64,000 nucleotides of DNA. Source: Pseudolabrys sp. (GTDB taxonomy: Bacteria; Pseudomonadota; Alphaproteobacteria; Rhizobiales; Xanthobacteraceae). The notes beneath the pieces were generated by a model. The model searched no databases. It saw only the letters and a program-made list of their open reading frames with translations, and was not told the origin of the DNA. The position numbers and the translations under genes were made by a program. Positions 42,808 to 50,404 of this stretch are shown here, piece after piece; position 1 is the first letter of the stretch; each line of letters begins with the position of its first letter. The stretch spans positions 31,251-95,250 of the forward strand of contig JAUXXH010000036.1 in assembly GCA_030684935.1 (NCBI GenBank). The letters are read 5' to 3'.

Positions 42808-43769
42808 TATAGCGGCCGCCACTCCGCCGGCACCAGTTCATAGCCGTCGCCGTTGCGGGCGATGTAGCCGCAGGCCGGGAAGGGAAAGTGATAGGCCTCG
42901 ACCAGCATGCGGTCACTGGCGGCGCGCTCCAGCATCGCCAGCCGCGCCTTGACCGCCTGCGGCCCGTCCATGTCGAAGATCGGCTGCCAGCGCGGATGGC
43001 GCGCGAACAGATACGGATTGCGCACCGTGTCGCTCATCGCCAGCATTGAGTGCCCGCCGGAGTGAATGGCGAAGGCGCAGTGCCCCGGTGTATGACCGAA
43101 GGCCGCGATCGAGACGATGCCGGGCGCAACCTCGGCGCCGGGCGTGAAGCGCCGCACCTCGCCCGCCAGATCGCCGAAGATGCGCCGCGCATTGCGGAAA
43201 TAGCGGAACAGCGTGCCGGTGGCGCGGCTCTGGTTGCCGTCATCCATCCAGAACGCCCATTCCGGCTCCGGCACCAAAATCTCGGCGTTCACGAACACCT
43301 TGTCGCCGGTCTTGGTCTTCAGACCGTCGATGTGGTCGGGATGGAAATGCGAAATGACGATGGTATCGATGGCGCCCGGGGCGATGCCGGCGGCCTTGAG
43401 ATTGTCGAGCAGGGCGCCGGCGCTGTCGGCGGTCTGCCCGGCGGTGCCGGTGTCGATCAACACCAGTTTCGCACCGGTATTGACCAGGAGCGCGGTGAAC
43501 GAAATCGGCAGCACGCGCGGCGGCAGAAAGGCGGACGCCAGTTCACGGTCGACCGCGGCGGCATCGGCATTGCGGATGAAGTTGTCGTCGATCGGCGACT
43601 GCCAGACTCCGTCATAGAGCGCGGTCAGTTGATAATGGCCGAGGCTGTAGCGATAAACGCCGGGCGCCTGCACGGTCGCGACCGGCGCGGCCGCGTGCGC
43701 CGGCAGCGCCGCAGCAGTGGCGACGAAGGCGGAAGCCTGCAGCAGGGCGCGGCGTGTCAATGACGTCAT
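42807..43769 (-). CDS. MBL-fold metallo-hydrolase with Tat-type signal
   Basis: The 320 residues begin with a twin-arginine motif (LTRRALLQ) and a hydrophobic stretch, so export through Tat is likely. The metallo-beta-lactamase fold has SHFHPDHIDG for the two-metal site, LVLIDTGTAG upstream, HTPGHCAFAI and the later histidine in MLVEAYHFPFPA. The sequence resembles the broad quorum-quenching and glyoxalase-II-like branch; substrate unknown. It ends adjacent to a palindromic repeat. The TctC-like gene is upstream on the same strand, 61 bases away. Confidence 0.87.
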   Translation of the reverse strand: MTSLTRRALLQASAFVATAAALPAHAAAPVATVQAPGVYRYSLGHYQLTALYDGVWQSPIDDNFIRNADAAAVDRELASAFLPPRVLPISFTALLVNTGAKLVLIDTGTAGQTADSAGALLDNLKAAGIAPGAIDTIVISHFHPDHIDGLKTKTGDKVFVNAEILVPEPEWAFWMDDGNQSRATGTLFRYFRNARRIFGDLAGEVRRFTPGAEVAPGIVSIAAFGHTPGHCAFAIHSGGHSMLAMSDTVRNPYLFARHPRWQPIFDMDGPQAVKARLAMLERAASDRMLVEAYHFPFPACGYIARNGDGYELVPAEWRPL

Positions 43770-43830
43770 GGGCCACCCTGTCGCGCACGGGAGAGGCCGG
43801 CGCGATGGACTAACACCGCGCCGACTTTGT

Positions 43831-44814
43831 TTAGTTCTGGTCCGCCTTGATGTTGTTGTCCTTCACGACCTTGCCCCAGACCCGCATCTGGGTGGCGAGG
43901 AAGTCGCGCAACTGGGCCGGGCCGCCAAGCGCCAAGGTCACCTGCTGGGTCTCGATCAGTTGCTTGGCGATGCGCTCTTCGCGAAGGCATTCGGCGATCT
44001 CCTTGGCGAAACGATCGATGACCGGTTTCGGCGTGCCGGCCGGCGCGAAAATACCCCACCAGGCATAGGCTTCGAACCCGGCATAGCCGCTTTCGCTCAC
44101 GGTCGGCACCTGGGTCAGGAAGGGGTTTCGTTCCTTGCCGGTTTGCGCGATCGCCCGGATATTGCCGGCCGCCACCTGCGGCATCGACAGCGCGGTACTG
44201 CCGACCAGAAGATCGACATGGCCGGCCACCGCGTCATTCATGGCCGGGCCGCCGCCGCGATAGGGCACATGCACCAGCTTGACGCCGGCCTGCTGCGACA
44301 ACAGTGCCATGGCCAGATGGCCGACGCTGCCGCTGCCGACCGAGGCGTAGCTGATGGCGCCGGGTTTCTCCTTGGCGGCGGCCACGACATCGGCCAGCGT
44401 GTTGTAGGGCTTCGACTTGCCGGTCGAGATCAGATACGGCGCGGTGCCGAGCAACTGCACCGGATCGAGATCCTTTTCGGTGTCGTAGGGCAGGCTCGGC
44501 ATCACGAACGGATTGGCGGCATGGTTGTCGAACACGGCGAGCCAGGTGTTGCCGTCCGGCGGTGATTTCGCCACCGCGCCGGTGCCGACGCTGCCGGAGG
44601 CGCCGGCGCGGTTTTCGATGATGACTGTGGTGTTGAGCCGTTGCTGCAATCCGGGCTGAACCAGACGCATGATGGCGTCAGTCGACCCGCCCGGCGGGTA
44701 GGCAACGACAAGTCGAATCTGGCCGGAGGGCCAGGTCTGCGCGTGCGCGAAAGCGGAGATGGCGAACGGCGCTGCGGCGGCGCCGAGCACGAGGCTGCGT
44801 CGTGTGAACGTCAT
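43831..44814 (-). CDS. Bug-type periplasmic binding protein of the tripartite tricarboxylate transporter family (TctC-like)
   Basis: The 327 residues start with a twin-arginine-like signal (TFTRRSLVLGAAAAPFAISA). The mature part matches Bug receptors: RLVVAYPPGGSTDAIMRLVQP, VIIENRAGASGSVGTGAVAKS, DGNTWLAVFD and the C-terminal AYAWWGIFAPAGTPKPV. The family binds carboxylates for TctAB transporters. No tctAB genes are adjacent; a tctBA pair lies 5.6 kb further on. Orphan Bug receptors are frequent. The ligand cannot be deduced. A metallo-hydrolase gene lies downstream on the same strand. Confidence 0.9.
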   Translation of the reverse strand: MTFTRRSLVLGAAAAPFAISAFAHAQTWPSGQIRLVVAYPPGGSTDAIMRLVQPGLQQRLNTTVIIENRAGASGSVGTGAVAKSPPDGNTWLAVFDNHAANPFVMPSLPYDTEKDLDPVQLLGTAPYLISTGKSKPYNTLADVVAAAKEKPGAISYASVGSGSVGHLAMALLSQQAGVKLVHVPYRGGGPAMNDAVAGHVDLLVGSTALSMPQVAAGNIRAIAQTGKERNPFLTQVPTVSESGYAGFEAYAWWGIFAPAGTPKPVIDRFAKEIAECLREERIAKQLIETQQVTLALGGPAQLRDFLATQMRVWGKVVKDNNIKADQN

Positions 44815-44954
44815 GTTTCTCTCCCTGGATTAATTTTTTTGTATTGCCGCCATTGTTGCAATTATCGCGCGTGTTGCAAATGGCCGCTTTGGTCCTTGTC
44901 GCGGCAGCCGCTATGGTTGCGGCGGGTGCGACGCGAAGGCGGAGGGAGTTCTCG

Positions 44955-45380
44955 ATGCGGCAGTTGATGCGGGGGGGAGCCTGTGTGGCGTTGATGCTGG
45001 CCGGCGGCTGCGCCACCGATGTCGGCCCCACGCCGGCCGAGCTGAAAGCGCGCTGGGAAGCGCAGAATGTCTACCCGGCGGAATACAAGAACGACCTGCT
45101 GGCGTTTATGCGAACCTATCTCAACGATCCGACGCGGGTGCGCGCGGCGGCGGTGTCGCAGCCGATGCTCAAGTCCCTCGGCCCCGGCGACCGCTATGTC
45201 GTGTGCGTGCGCTATGACGCGCGCAACAACGACGGCAAGTACATGGGCGTGAAGGGCGGCTATGCCAGCTACGTGTCGGGAAAACTCGACCGCTACTTTG
45301 ATGTGCCGCGGGAGGTGAGCGCGATGTGCAAGGACACGGCGTTTGCGCCGTTCCCCGAACTCGAAAAGCTGGCGCGCTAG
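44955..45380 (+). CDS. Putative small lipoprotein
   Basis: The ATG at 44955 is preceded by GGAGGGAG six bases upstream and gives 141 residues. The N-terminus looks like a lipoprotein signal with a lipobox-like LAGGC (cysteine near residue 20). The mature part has two further cysteines (VVCVRYDARNNDGKYMG and SAMCKDTAF), both with spacing suited to a disulfide. The family is not recognised. An upstream in-frame open stretch from 44844 is hydrophobic but lacks a good ribosome binding site and was not used. Confidence 0.65.
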   Translation: MRQLMRGGACVALMLAGGCATDVGPTPAELKARWEAQNVYPAEYKNDLLAFMRTYLNDPTRVRAAAVSQPMLKSLGPGDRYVVCVRYDARNNDGKYMGVKGGYASYVSGKLDRYFDVPREVSAMCKDTAFAPFPELEKLAR

Positions 45381-45467
45381 GGCAGTGCGCCATCGCTGCC
45401 GGGCACGACGCGCTCGACAGCACCAGTTTCAGACAGAAAACGCCGAAAGCAGCCTCGGGCTACGAGG

Positions 45468-45671
45468 TCACTTGACCTTGAGGTTCTCCGCGGATGTCTT
45501 GCCGCGGTTCTCGACGAGCTCGAACTGAACGGACTGACCTTCGTTCAGCGTGCTAAGTCCGGCGCGTTCGACCGCCGAGATGTGAACGAACACATCCTTC
45601 CCGCCTTCTTGGGGCTGGATGAAGCCATAGCCCTTCGTCGGATTGAACCACTTTACGGTGCCCTGAGGCAT
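45468..45671 (-). CDS. Cold-shock protein (CspA family)
   Basis: The 67 residues form a single OB-fold cold-shock domain with the RNA-binding motifs KGYGFI (RNP1) and DVFVHI (RNP2). Such proteins bind single-stranded RNA or DNA and act as chaperones at low temperature or during growth changes. The length is typical. It lies between the lipoprotein gene and tRNA-Thr. Confidence 0.95.
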   Translation of the reverse strand: MPQGTVKWFNPTKGYGFIQPQEGGKDVFVHISAVERAGLSTLNEGQSVQFELVENRGKTSAENLKVK

Positions 45672-45783
45672 GTCTAGATCTCCGAAGTATTACCAACGCC
45701 TCAGTTTGGCACAATCGCGGACCGAAACAAGGTCCACAATGCCGCGACTTGGCAGTTTTTCGGAGTGCGGCCGGAGGGCCGCG

Positions 45784-45858
45784 TGGTGCCGGGTGAGGGG
45801 ATTGAACCCCCGACCTTCGGTTTACAAAACCGCTGCTCTACCGCTGAGCTAACCCGGC
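45784..45858 (-). tRNA. tRNA-Thr (anticodon UGU)
   Basis: A full cloverleaf is readable on the minus strand: acceptor GCCGGGT pairs with ACCCGGC, D arm with GCTCAGCGGTAGAGC, anticodon loop TTTGTAA, T arm with GGGTTCAATCCC. The CCA end is encoded. The UGU anticodon reads ACN codons for threonine. Confidence 0.93.
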
Positions 45859-46235
45859 ATAAGACCCGGAAATGGGGCATTTCCTCCGTGCCTTCGGCAG
45901 TGCCCCGGCCGGGAACGCAACGGCGGAGCAACGCGTGCCGGGCGGCGCGCCCTGCTACCGCAGGCGGCCATCCGGCGCAAGCGCTGCGGTCGGGTCCGTC
46001 CGCTTGCCGCTGATGGCAACAGCGGCCGCGGCCGGCCATGGCGGAGGCTGTCGCCCTGGCATGCGGTTGACGCCGGCCACCATCCCGCAGGCGAACAGCC
46101 ACGGGTTTCGTCGCGCGACGATCGCGGCCGGGATTAACGCTAACGGCGCCTGCGCGATTAATGTTACCCGGCGAATGAACGCGATAGCGTGAATCGTTCG
46201 TATAAAATGCACTCCAGTTCGACGGAGTGCATGCG
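45859..46235. other. 377-base region with promoter-like sequence and RBS-masking hairpin
   Basis: No convincing gene is seen in the first 300 bases. The end holds a TATAAAAT-like -10 region (near 46201-46208) and a nine-pair hairpin described separately. A clear -35 element is not visible. Confidence 0.4.
46207..46232 (+). promoter_or_regulatory. Hairpin that sequesters the ribosome binding site of the gene at 46236
   Basis: ATGCACTCC at 46207-46215 is a perfect inverse complement of GGAGTGCAT at 46224-46232, with an eight-base loop (AGTTCGAC). The 3' arm contains the GGAG ribosome binding site, eight bases before the ATG. The structure could block translation until melted or bound, or could be a protein operator, since it also lies close to a -10-like sequence. 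Confidence 0.5.
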
Positions 46236-46634
46236 ATGCGCGCGGGCCTGGCCATTGCGATTTTTTTCTTCGGCGCCGCTGTTGCCAGCGCCGCCGATTT
46301 GCCGCTTGCGCCCGCCGGCGGCGGCTACAGCCACTATTATTCCGGCGGCGGCGTGCGCGCCGGGCAGGTGACGATCTACGACACAGAACCCGGCGTCGTT
46401 GTGCGCGCCTATTGGCGCAGCCCGTGGCGCAACCGGCACTATTTCCCGTCCAATGGCGATCGGCCGATGCTCGGCCGTGACGAAGACCTCTCCAGCAGCG
46501 GCCCGCTGCCGGAGCCGGCCGAGTCCTTCCATCGTTCATGGTCGACGATGCCGAATTATCCGGTCGACAGAGTGCGCATCGATGCGCGCCCGGTCGACGA
46601 CCCGCAGCCGCCCGAAGAACGGTTCCAGAAATAA
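46236..46634 (+). CDS. Small secreted protein, unknown function
   Basis: The ATG at 46236 gives 132 residues with a signal peptide (MRAGLAIAIFFFGAAVASAA, cleaved after about 20). The mature part is glycine/tyrosine-rich (GGGYSHYYSGGG) then VVVRAYWRSPWRNRHYFPSNG and a proline/acid-rich tail. I do not recognise a family. GGAG lies eight bases upstream, but inside a hairpin. The next gene can start at an overlapping TAATG (46634), so the two may be translationally coupled. Confidence 0.65.
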   Translation: MRAGLAIAIFFFGAAVASAADLPLAPAGGGYSHYYSGGGVRAGQVTIYDTEPGVVVRAYWRSPWRNRHYFPSNGDRPMLGRDEDLSSSGPLPEPAESFHRSWSTMPNYPVDRVRIDARPVDDPQPPEERFQK

Positions 46635-46675
46635 TGCAGCCAACACCCGATAGCGCGTGCAGGTGCGTCCGAACA

Positions 46676-47374
46676 ATGACCGACAACCGCCGACTTGCCG
46701 TTCTTGCCGCACTGGCCGTCGCGATGCTGCCGGCTGCCGCGGCGCAAGCGCAATACTACGGCGCACCGGGCGCGCATCACCCGCCGGCGCTGTATCCTTA
46801 CGCTGCGCAGAACCCCGGCGTTGTGCAGCGCGGGCAGCCTTACGCGATCCAGGTCGCGCCCGGGACTTATGTGATTCAACGCCCCGTCGCGGCAACGCAG
46901 CCGTATCCCTATGTGAGCAATTCCGAGATCCGCCGTCCGATGCGCGCGCGCGGCGCGCCGGTCAGCCAGCCGAGGCGCCAGCGCCAGAAGGTCGAGCCGG
47001 CGCCGCGGCCGCAACGCGCCGAGCGCAAGCCGGTGAAACCCGTTGCGACCAAGACTGCGCGCGGCAAAGGCGAGGTCATCAACACCACGCGGGTCGTGCG
47101 CGGCAAACCGATCATCAACGAGACCACCCGTTACGTCGATCTGCCGCCGCGGGTGATCGAGCGCTACAACATTGTCGAGGCCGATCAGGACGCCGCGCCG
47201 CCTGTGCCTGCGCCGGAGCCGGAACTGGCGGAAACGCCGCAGCGCGGCAAGGGCCGCGATGACGGCAAGAAGCGGGTGATCCGCGCCGACGCCGAGGTCA
47301 CCATTCTCGGACCGGACCGCATGACGATCCAGCTGTTCCGCAGAGGCGAGGGCCCGCGCGCGCGCGCCAATTAA
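46676..47374 (+). CDS. Secreted proline-rich protein, unknown function
   Basis: The ATG at 46676 starts a good signal peptide (MTDNRRLAVLAALAVAMLPA, cleaved near AQAQ) and gives 232 residues; an ATG at 46634 overlapping the preceding stop is an alternative. The mature part has a Tyr/Pro-rich N-terminal region, a Lys/Arg/Pro-rich linker (about 90-130) and a conserved-looking C-terminal segment (GEVINTTRVVRGKPIINETT, then RVIERYNIVEADQ and ADAEVTILGPDRMTIQLFR). The family is not recognised. It converges on rlmB. Confidence 0.66.
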   Translation: MTDNRRLAVLAALAVAMLPAAAAQAQYYGAPGAHHPPALYPYAAQNPGVVQRGQPYAIQVAPGTYVIQRPVAATQPYPYVSNSEIRRPMRARGAPVSQPRRQRQKVEPAPRPQRAERKPVKPVATKTARGKGEVINTTRVVRGKPIINETTRYVDLPPRVIERYNIVEADQDAAPPVPAPEPELAETPQRGKGRDDGKKRVIRADAEVTILGPDRMTIQLFRRGEGPRARAN

Positions 47375-47402
47375 AGAGTTCAACAGTTAGTGGGACGCGG
47401 GC

Positions 47403-47420
47403 GGCGGGCGGGGGCCCGCC
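47403..47420. terminator. GC-rich hairpin between convergent genes
   Basis: GGCGGGC at 47403-47409 pairs with GCCCGCC at 47414-47420. It lies between the convergent ends of the secreted protein gene and rlmB. A short T run (ATTTT) follows on the plus strand. Terminator role is plausible but weakly supported. Confidence 0.4.
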
Positions 47421-47451
47421 GTTCGCATTTTCAGCGCCGGCTGGCGAGACG

Positions 47452-48309
47452 TCAGCCTGTGAGCCGCCGGCTGGCGACATAGAGTGCGAGGGCGGCGGCG
47501 TTCGATACGTTCAGGCTCTTGAGTTCCCCGGGCAGATCGATGCGGGCGACGTGATCGCAGGTTTCCTTGGTCAGTTGCCGCAGACCCTTGCCCTCGGCGC
47601 CGAGCACCAGCGCCAGCGGCGCGCGCAGCGGCAGACCGGCGAGATCGGCTTCGCCGGTCGAGTCCAGGCCGACCACCAGAAAGCCGCTGTCCTTGAGTGC
47701 GGCCAAACCGCGCGCCAGGTTTTGCACGCTGACCAGCGGCACCTTTTCCAGCGCGCCAGACGCGGCCTTGGCCAACGCGCCGGTGGCGTCCGGGCTGTGC
47801 CGCTGCGTCATGACGATGGCGGTGACGGCGAAGGCGGCGGCCGAACGGAAAATGGCCCCGACATTGTGCGGATCGGTGATCTGGTCGAGCACCAGCACCA
47901 TGCCTTGCGCCGGCAGGTCCTCGATCGCCGGCGAGTCCAGCGCGTCGGCCTCCAGGTAGAGACCTTGGTGGACGGCGTCGGGCAGCAGCCGTTCGGCGAT
48001 CGCCGAGGGCCGCACAATCTCAGGCGCGGTGCTGTACGGGATGTTCTCGTCGGTCAGGCGGCGCGCGGCGTTTTCGGTCGCCAGTAATTTGCGCACGACG
48101 CGGGCCGGGTTCTGCAGTGCCGCGGTGACGGTGTGCCAGCCATACATCACGATCGGGCCGTCGGCGTCGGGCCGCAGGCTGTCGCGGCGCGCGCGCTCGA
48201 AGCGTTCGCGGCGCTCGACCTGTTCGCGGGTCGCGCCCGGCTTGTTGCCGGATTTGGTGCCGGAATGGGGCCGGCTGGCCGGCGCGCGGCCTGAAGGGGG
48301 GCGTGACAT
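47452..48309 (-). CDS. rlmB: 23S rRNA (guanosine-2'-O-)-methyltransferase RlmB (TrmH/SpoU family)
   Basis: From the ATG at 48309 the protein has 285 residues. An arginine-rich N-terminal extension leads to the substrate-binding domain (about 50-115) and the SPOUT knot domain with LVLDQITDPHNVGAIFRSAA, LVLGAEGKGLRQLTKETCD and the C-terminal IDLPGELKSLNVSNAAALALY, the motifs of TrmH-type enzymes. RlmB methylates G2251 of 23S rRNA with SAM. It is located between tRNA genes, a common position in Rhizobiales. Confidence 0.92.
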   Translation of the reverse strand: MSRPPSGRAPASRPHSGTKSGNKPGATREQVERRERFERARRDSLRPDADGPIVMYGWHTVTAALQNPARVVRKLLATENAARRLTDENIPYSTAPEIVRPSAIAERLLPDAVHQGLYLEADALDSPAIEDLPAQGMVLVLDQITDPHNVGAIFRSAAAFAVTAIVMTQRHSPDATGALAKAASGALEKVPLVSVQNLARGLAALKDSGFLVVGLDSTGEADLAGLPLRAPLALVLGAEGKGLRQLTKETCDHVARIDLPGELKSLNVSNAAALALYVASRRLTG

Positions 48310-48512
48310 GGTCGCTGAGTTCCGCTGCTGGCACCGCTCGATCCCTGGCAATAAGGCGGCGGCCCGTCTTGTGCCTTAACCGATCTGCACCGGGCCGAAC
48401 AGCCTCCATTGACTTCACCCCGGCGTCTCCCCATAAACCCCTCAAATCCCGGCCGGTGGACGGGCAATGCCGCACTTTATCGTTCGCGATCAAGGCGGTG
48501 CGACAGCCTTGG

Positions 48513-48597
48513 GGGAGAGTGTCCCGAGCGGCAAAGGGGGCGGACTGTAAATCCGCTGGCTATGCCTTCGCAGGTTCGAGTCCTGCCTCTCCCACCA
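48513..48597 (+). tRNA. tRNA-Tyr (anticodon GUA)
   Basis: An 85-base class II tRNA with a long variable arm. Acceptor GGGAGAG pairs with CTCTCCC, the anticodon loop is CTGTAAA with GTA at the centre, the T arm contains GCAGGTTCGAGTCCTGC, and CCA is encoded. It is followed after eight bases by tRNA-Gly. Confidence 0.95.
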
Positions 48598-48605
48598 TTC
48601 TCTTT

Positions 48606-48679
48606 GCGGGTGTAGCTCAATGGTAGAGCAGCAGCCTTCCAAGCTGAATACGAGGGTTCGATTCCCTTCACCCGCTCCA
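48606..48679 (+). tRNA. tRNA-Gly (anticodon UCC)
   Basis: Acceptor GCGGGTG pairs with CACCCGC, D arm GCTCAATGGTAGAGC, anticodon loop CTTCCAA with TCC at the centre, T arm GGGTTCGATTCCC, and encoded CCA. It is in tandem with tRNA-Tyr. Confidence 0.95.
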
Positions 48680-48697
48680 GTTTTTATCGCCGTATGA

Positions 48698-49606
48698 TTA
48701 TGCAGACGCGGGCGACCCGGCGGTCTGCGACACGGTGAAACGGATCCGGATACCCGAGGGATCTGCCGCGCAAAATCCGCCCGGGATGCGGTCGATTTTG
48801 ACGCCGGCGGCGCCGAGGCGCATTCGCAGATCGTCCAGTGCCGGCTGATCGATAACGTCCAAGGCGAACCAGTCGAGCCCCGCCCGGGTGCCGGTGCGGA
48901 CGCCGGCGCCTTCGCTGTGCCAGACGTTGACGCCGACATGGTGGTGATAGCCGCCCGAGGAAATGAAGGTGGCGCCGGTGCGGCGCCGCGTCACATCGAG
49001 GCCGAGCACGCCGCAATAAAATGCCTCCGCCGCCGCGATGTTGCCGACACGAAGATGGATATGGCCGATGCGCAATCCAGCCGGCGCGCCGGGATAGGTG
49101 GCGGTCGCCGGGTCGATCTCGCCGAGGATTGCGTCGATGTCGAGCGGGTCGGTTTTCTGAAAAATCGTTTTGCCGTCGCGGCGCCACATCCGGCGCGGCC
49201 GGTCAGAATAAACCTCGATCCCGTTGCCCTCAGGATCGTCGAGGTAGATTGCTTCACTCACATCATGATCGGATGCGCCGGTTATGGGCACGCGCATTCT
49301 CGACGCATGCACAATCCAGCGTGCCAGATCGGCGCGCGTCGGCATCAGGAAGGCCGTGTGGTAGAGCCCGGCGTCTCGCGGGTCGTCCGGCAATGCATCC
49401 GGCCGGTGGCTCAGCACGAGCAAGGTGATGCCGTCGACGCCGAGTGCCGCGGCCTGCGCGGTGCGTTCCAACACGGTCAACCCCAAGACGTCGCGGTAAT
49501 AGGCGGTCAGGCGTTCGAGATCGCGAACGACCAGACCTACCGCTCCGATGTGAACCGGCGCATCGCTCGCTTCTGTCGGCGGGGCCGAAGGCAGGGGCGG
49601 GGTCAT
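48698..49606 (-). CDS. Two-domain VOC-superfamily dioxygenase (CatE-like)
   Basis: The ATG at 49606 gives 302 residues with two vicinal-oxygen-chelate domains (about 18-140 and 180-292). The first domain has a complete metal triad: H19 (HIGAVGLVV), H83 (LYHTAFL) and E131 (GIEVYSD). The second has histidines (H182/H184 in GHIHLRV and HHHVGVNVW) but ends GIRIRFTV without the glutamate. Relatives are catechol 2,3-dioxygenase-type ring-cleavage enzymes or glyoxalase-like proteins. No aromatic catabolism genes are adjacent, so the substrate is unclear. Confidence 0.87.
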   Translation of the reverse strand: MTPPLPSAPPTEASDAPVHIGAVGLVVRDLERLTAYYRDVLGLTVLERTAQAAALGVDGITLLVLSHRPDALPDDPRDAGLYHTAFLMPTRADLARWIVHASRMRVPITGASDHDVSEAIYLDDPEGNGIEVYSDRPRRMWRRDGKTIFQKTDPLDIDAILGEIDPATATYPGAPAGLRIGHIHLRVGNIAAAEAFYCGVLGLDVTRRRTGATFISSGGYHHHVGVNVWHSEGAGVRTGTRAGLDWFALDVIDQPALDDLRMRLGAAGVKIDRIPGGFCAADPSGIRIRFTVSQTAGSPASA

Positions 49607-49691
49607 CGCCGAATTATACGGGCGATCCCCCGGACCGACAATCACGCAACGGTGTGCCTCTGGTGCGCGCGGGCGCTCCCAGCGCTGACGC

Positions 49692-50045
49692 TCAAACCTC
49701 CGCTCCGTCCTTTCGGATCGAGTCGGCGCCCTTGTGATCGTTGGCGCGGCCGAGCGTGCTGTCGAGCAACCGCCGCAGTTTGCGGGCCGCGCCGCTATAG
49801 GCGTCCGCCAACGTATCGGCATCCTGGGTGACGGCGATCGGCTGACGGCCGGCCGGCCGTGCTTCCATCAGGCAGCGCTTGTCGTTGCTGCCCGACTTGC
49901 CGGCGTTCTTGTCGCTGAGGTGAACCTCGATCCGGGTGATCCGGTCGCTGAACCTGCCGAGGATGTCGCTCACCGCGGCCTCGACGTCCTGCGCCAGCTG
50001 CTCGCGGCCGGCGATGTTGTCGTCGGAATTGATCTGAATGTGCAT
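49692..50045 (-). CDS. Short HPF/RaiA-type ribosome-associated protein
   Basis: The 117 residues begin MHIQINSDDNIAGREQLAQD, then TRIEVHLSDKNAGKSGSNDK and DADTLADAYSGAARKLRRLL, a beta-alpha-beta pattern as in the N-terminal domain of hibernation factors. Only the single short domain is present. The family sits in the 30S decoding centre or acts in stress. AAGGAG precedes the ATG by five bases; an upstream GTG is less likely. The small gene at 50081-50320 is just upstream and co-directional. Confidence 0.8.
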   Translation of the reverse strand: MHIQINSDDNIAGREQLAQDVEAAVSDILGRFSDRITRIEVHLSDKNAGKSGSNDKRCLMEARPAGRQPIAVTQDADTLADAYSGAARKLRRLLDSTLGRANDHKGADSIRKDGAEV

Positions 50046-50080
50046 GGGCACTCCTTGCAGGCGCAGGGGAAAGTGGAAGA

Positions 50081-50320
50081 TCAGCGTACCTTGCGCGAGC
50101 GCTCCAGCACCGGCCGGTGACCTTCCTGGTTCAAGGCGCCCGAGGGCGCGATGTCCTTGTTCGGGATCGGGTGCATGCCCTCATTGGCCGTGCGCGTCTC
50201 CGGCGGCTTCGGTGCCTCGGCGTCGGCCTTTTGCTTCATCGCCAGTGCGCGCAAGGCGATATCGACTTGGTCCTCGCTGTCGGACGCCGGACGTTCGTCG
50301 TTTTTCTCGTCGGAGGCCAT
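50081..50320 (-). CDS. Small charged protein, unknown function
   Basis: The 79 residues are hydrophilic and rich in Asp, Glu, Lys and Pro, with one helical segment (DQVDIALRALAMKQKADAEA). There is no signal peptide or known domain. AAGGAG lies seven bases upstream of the ATG, supporting expression. It precedes the HPF-like gene by 35 bases on the same strand and may be co-transcribed with it. Function is unknown. Confidence 0.55.
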   Translation of the reverse strand: MASDEKNDERPASDSEDQVDIALRALAMKQKADAEAPKPPETRTANEGMHPIPNKDIAPSGALNQEGHRPVLERSRKVR

Positions 50321-50404
50321 CGGTATCTCCTTGCTGACACGGCTTGGGTTATCGCCATGTCAACGCGGCGGCGATGCCGAATGTTCCTCTATCGTCCCGA
50401 TGTG

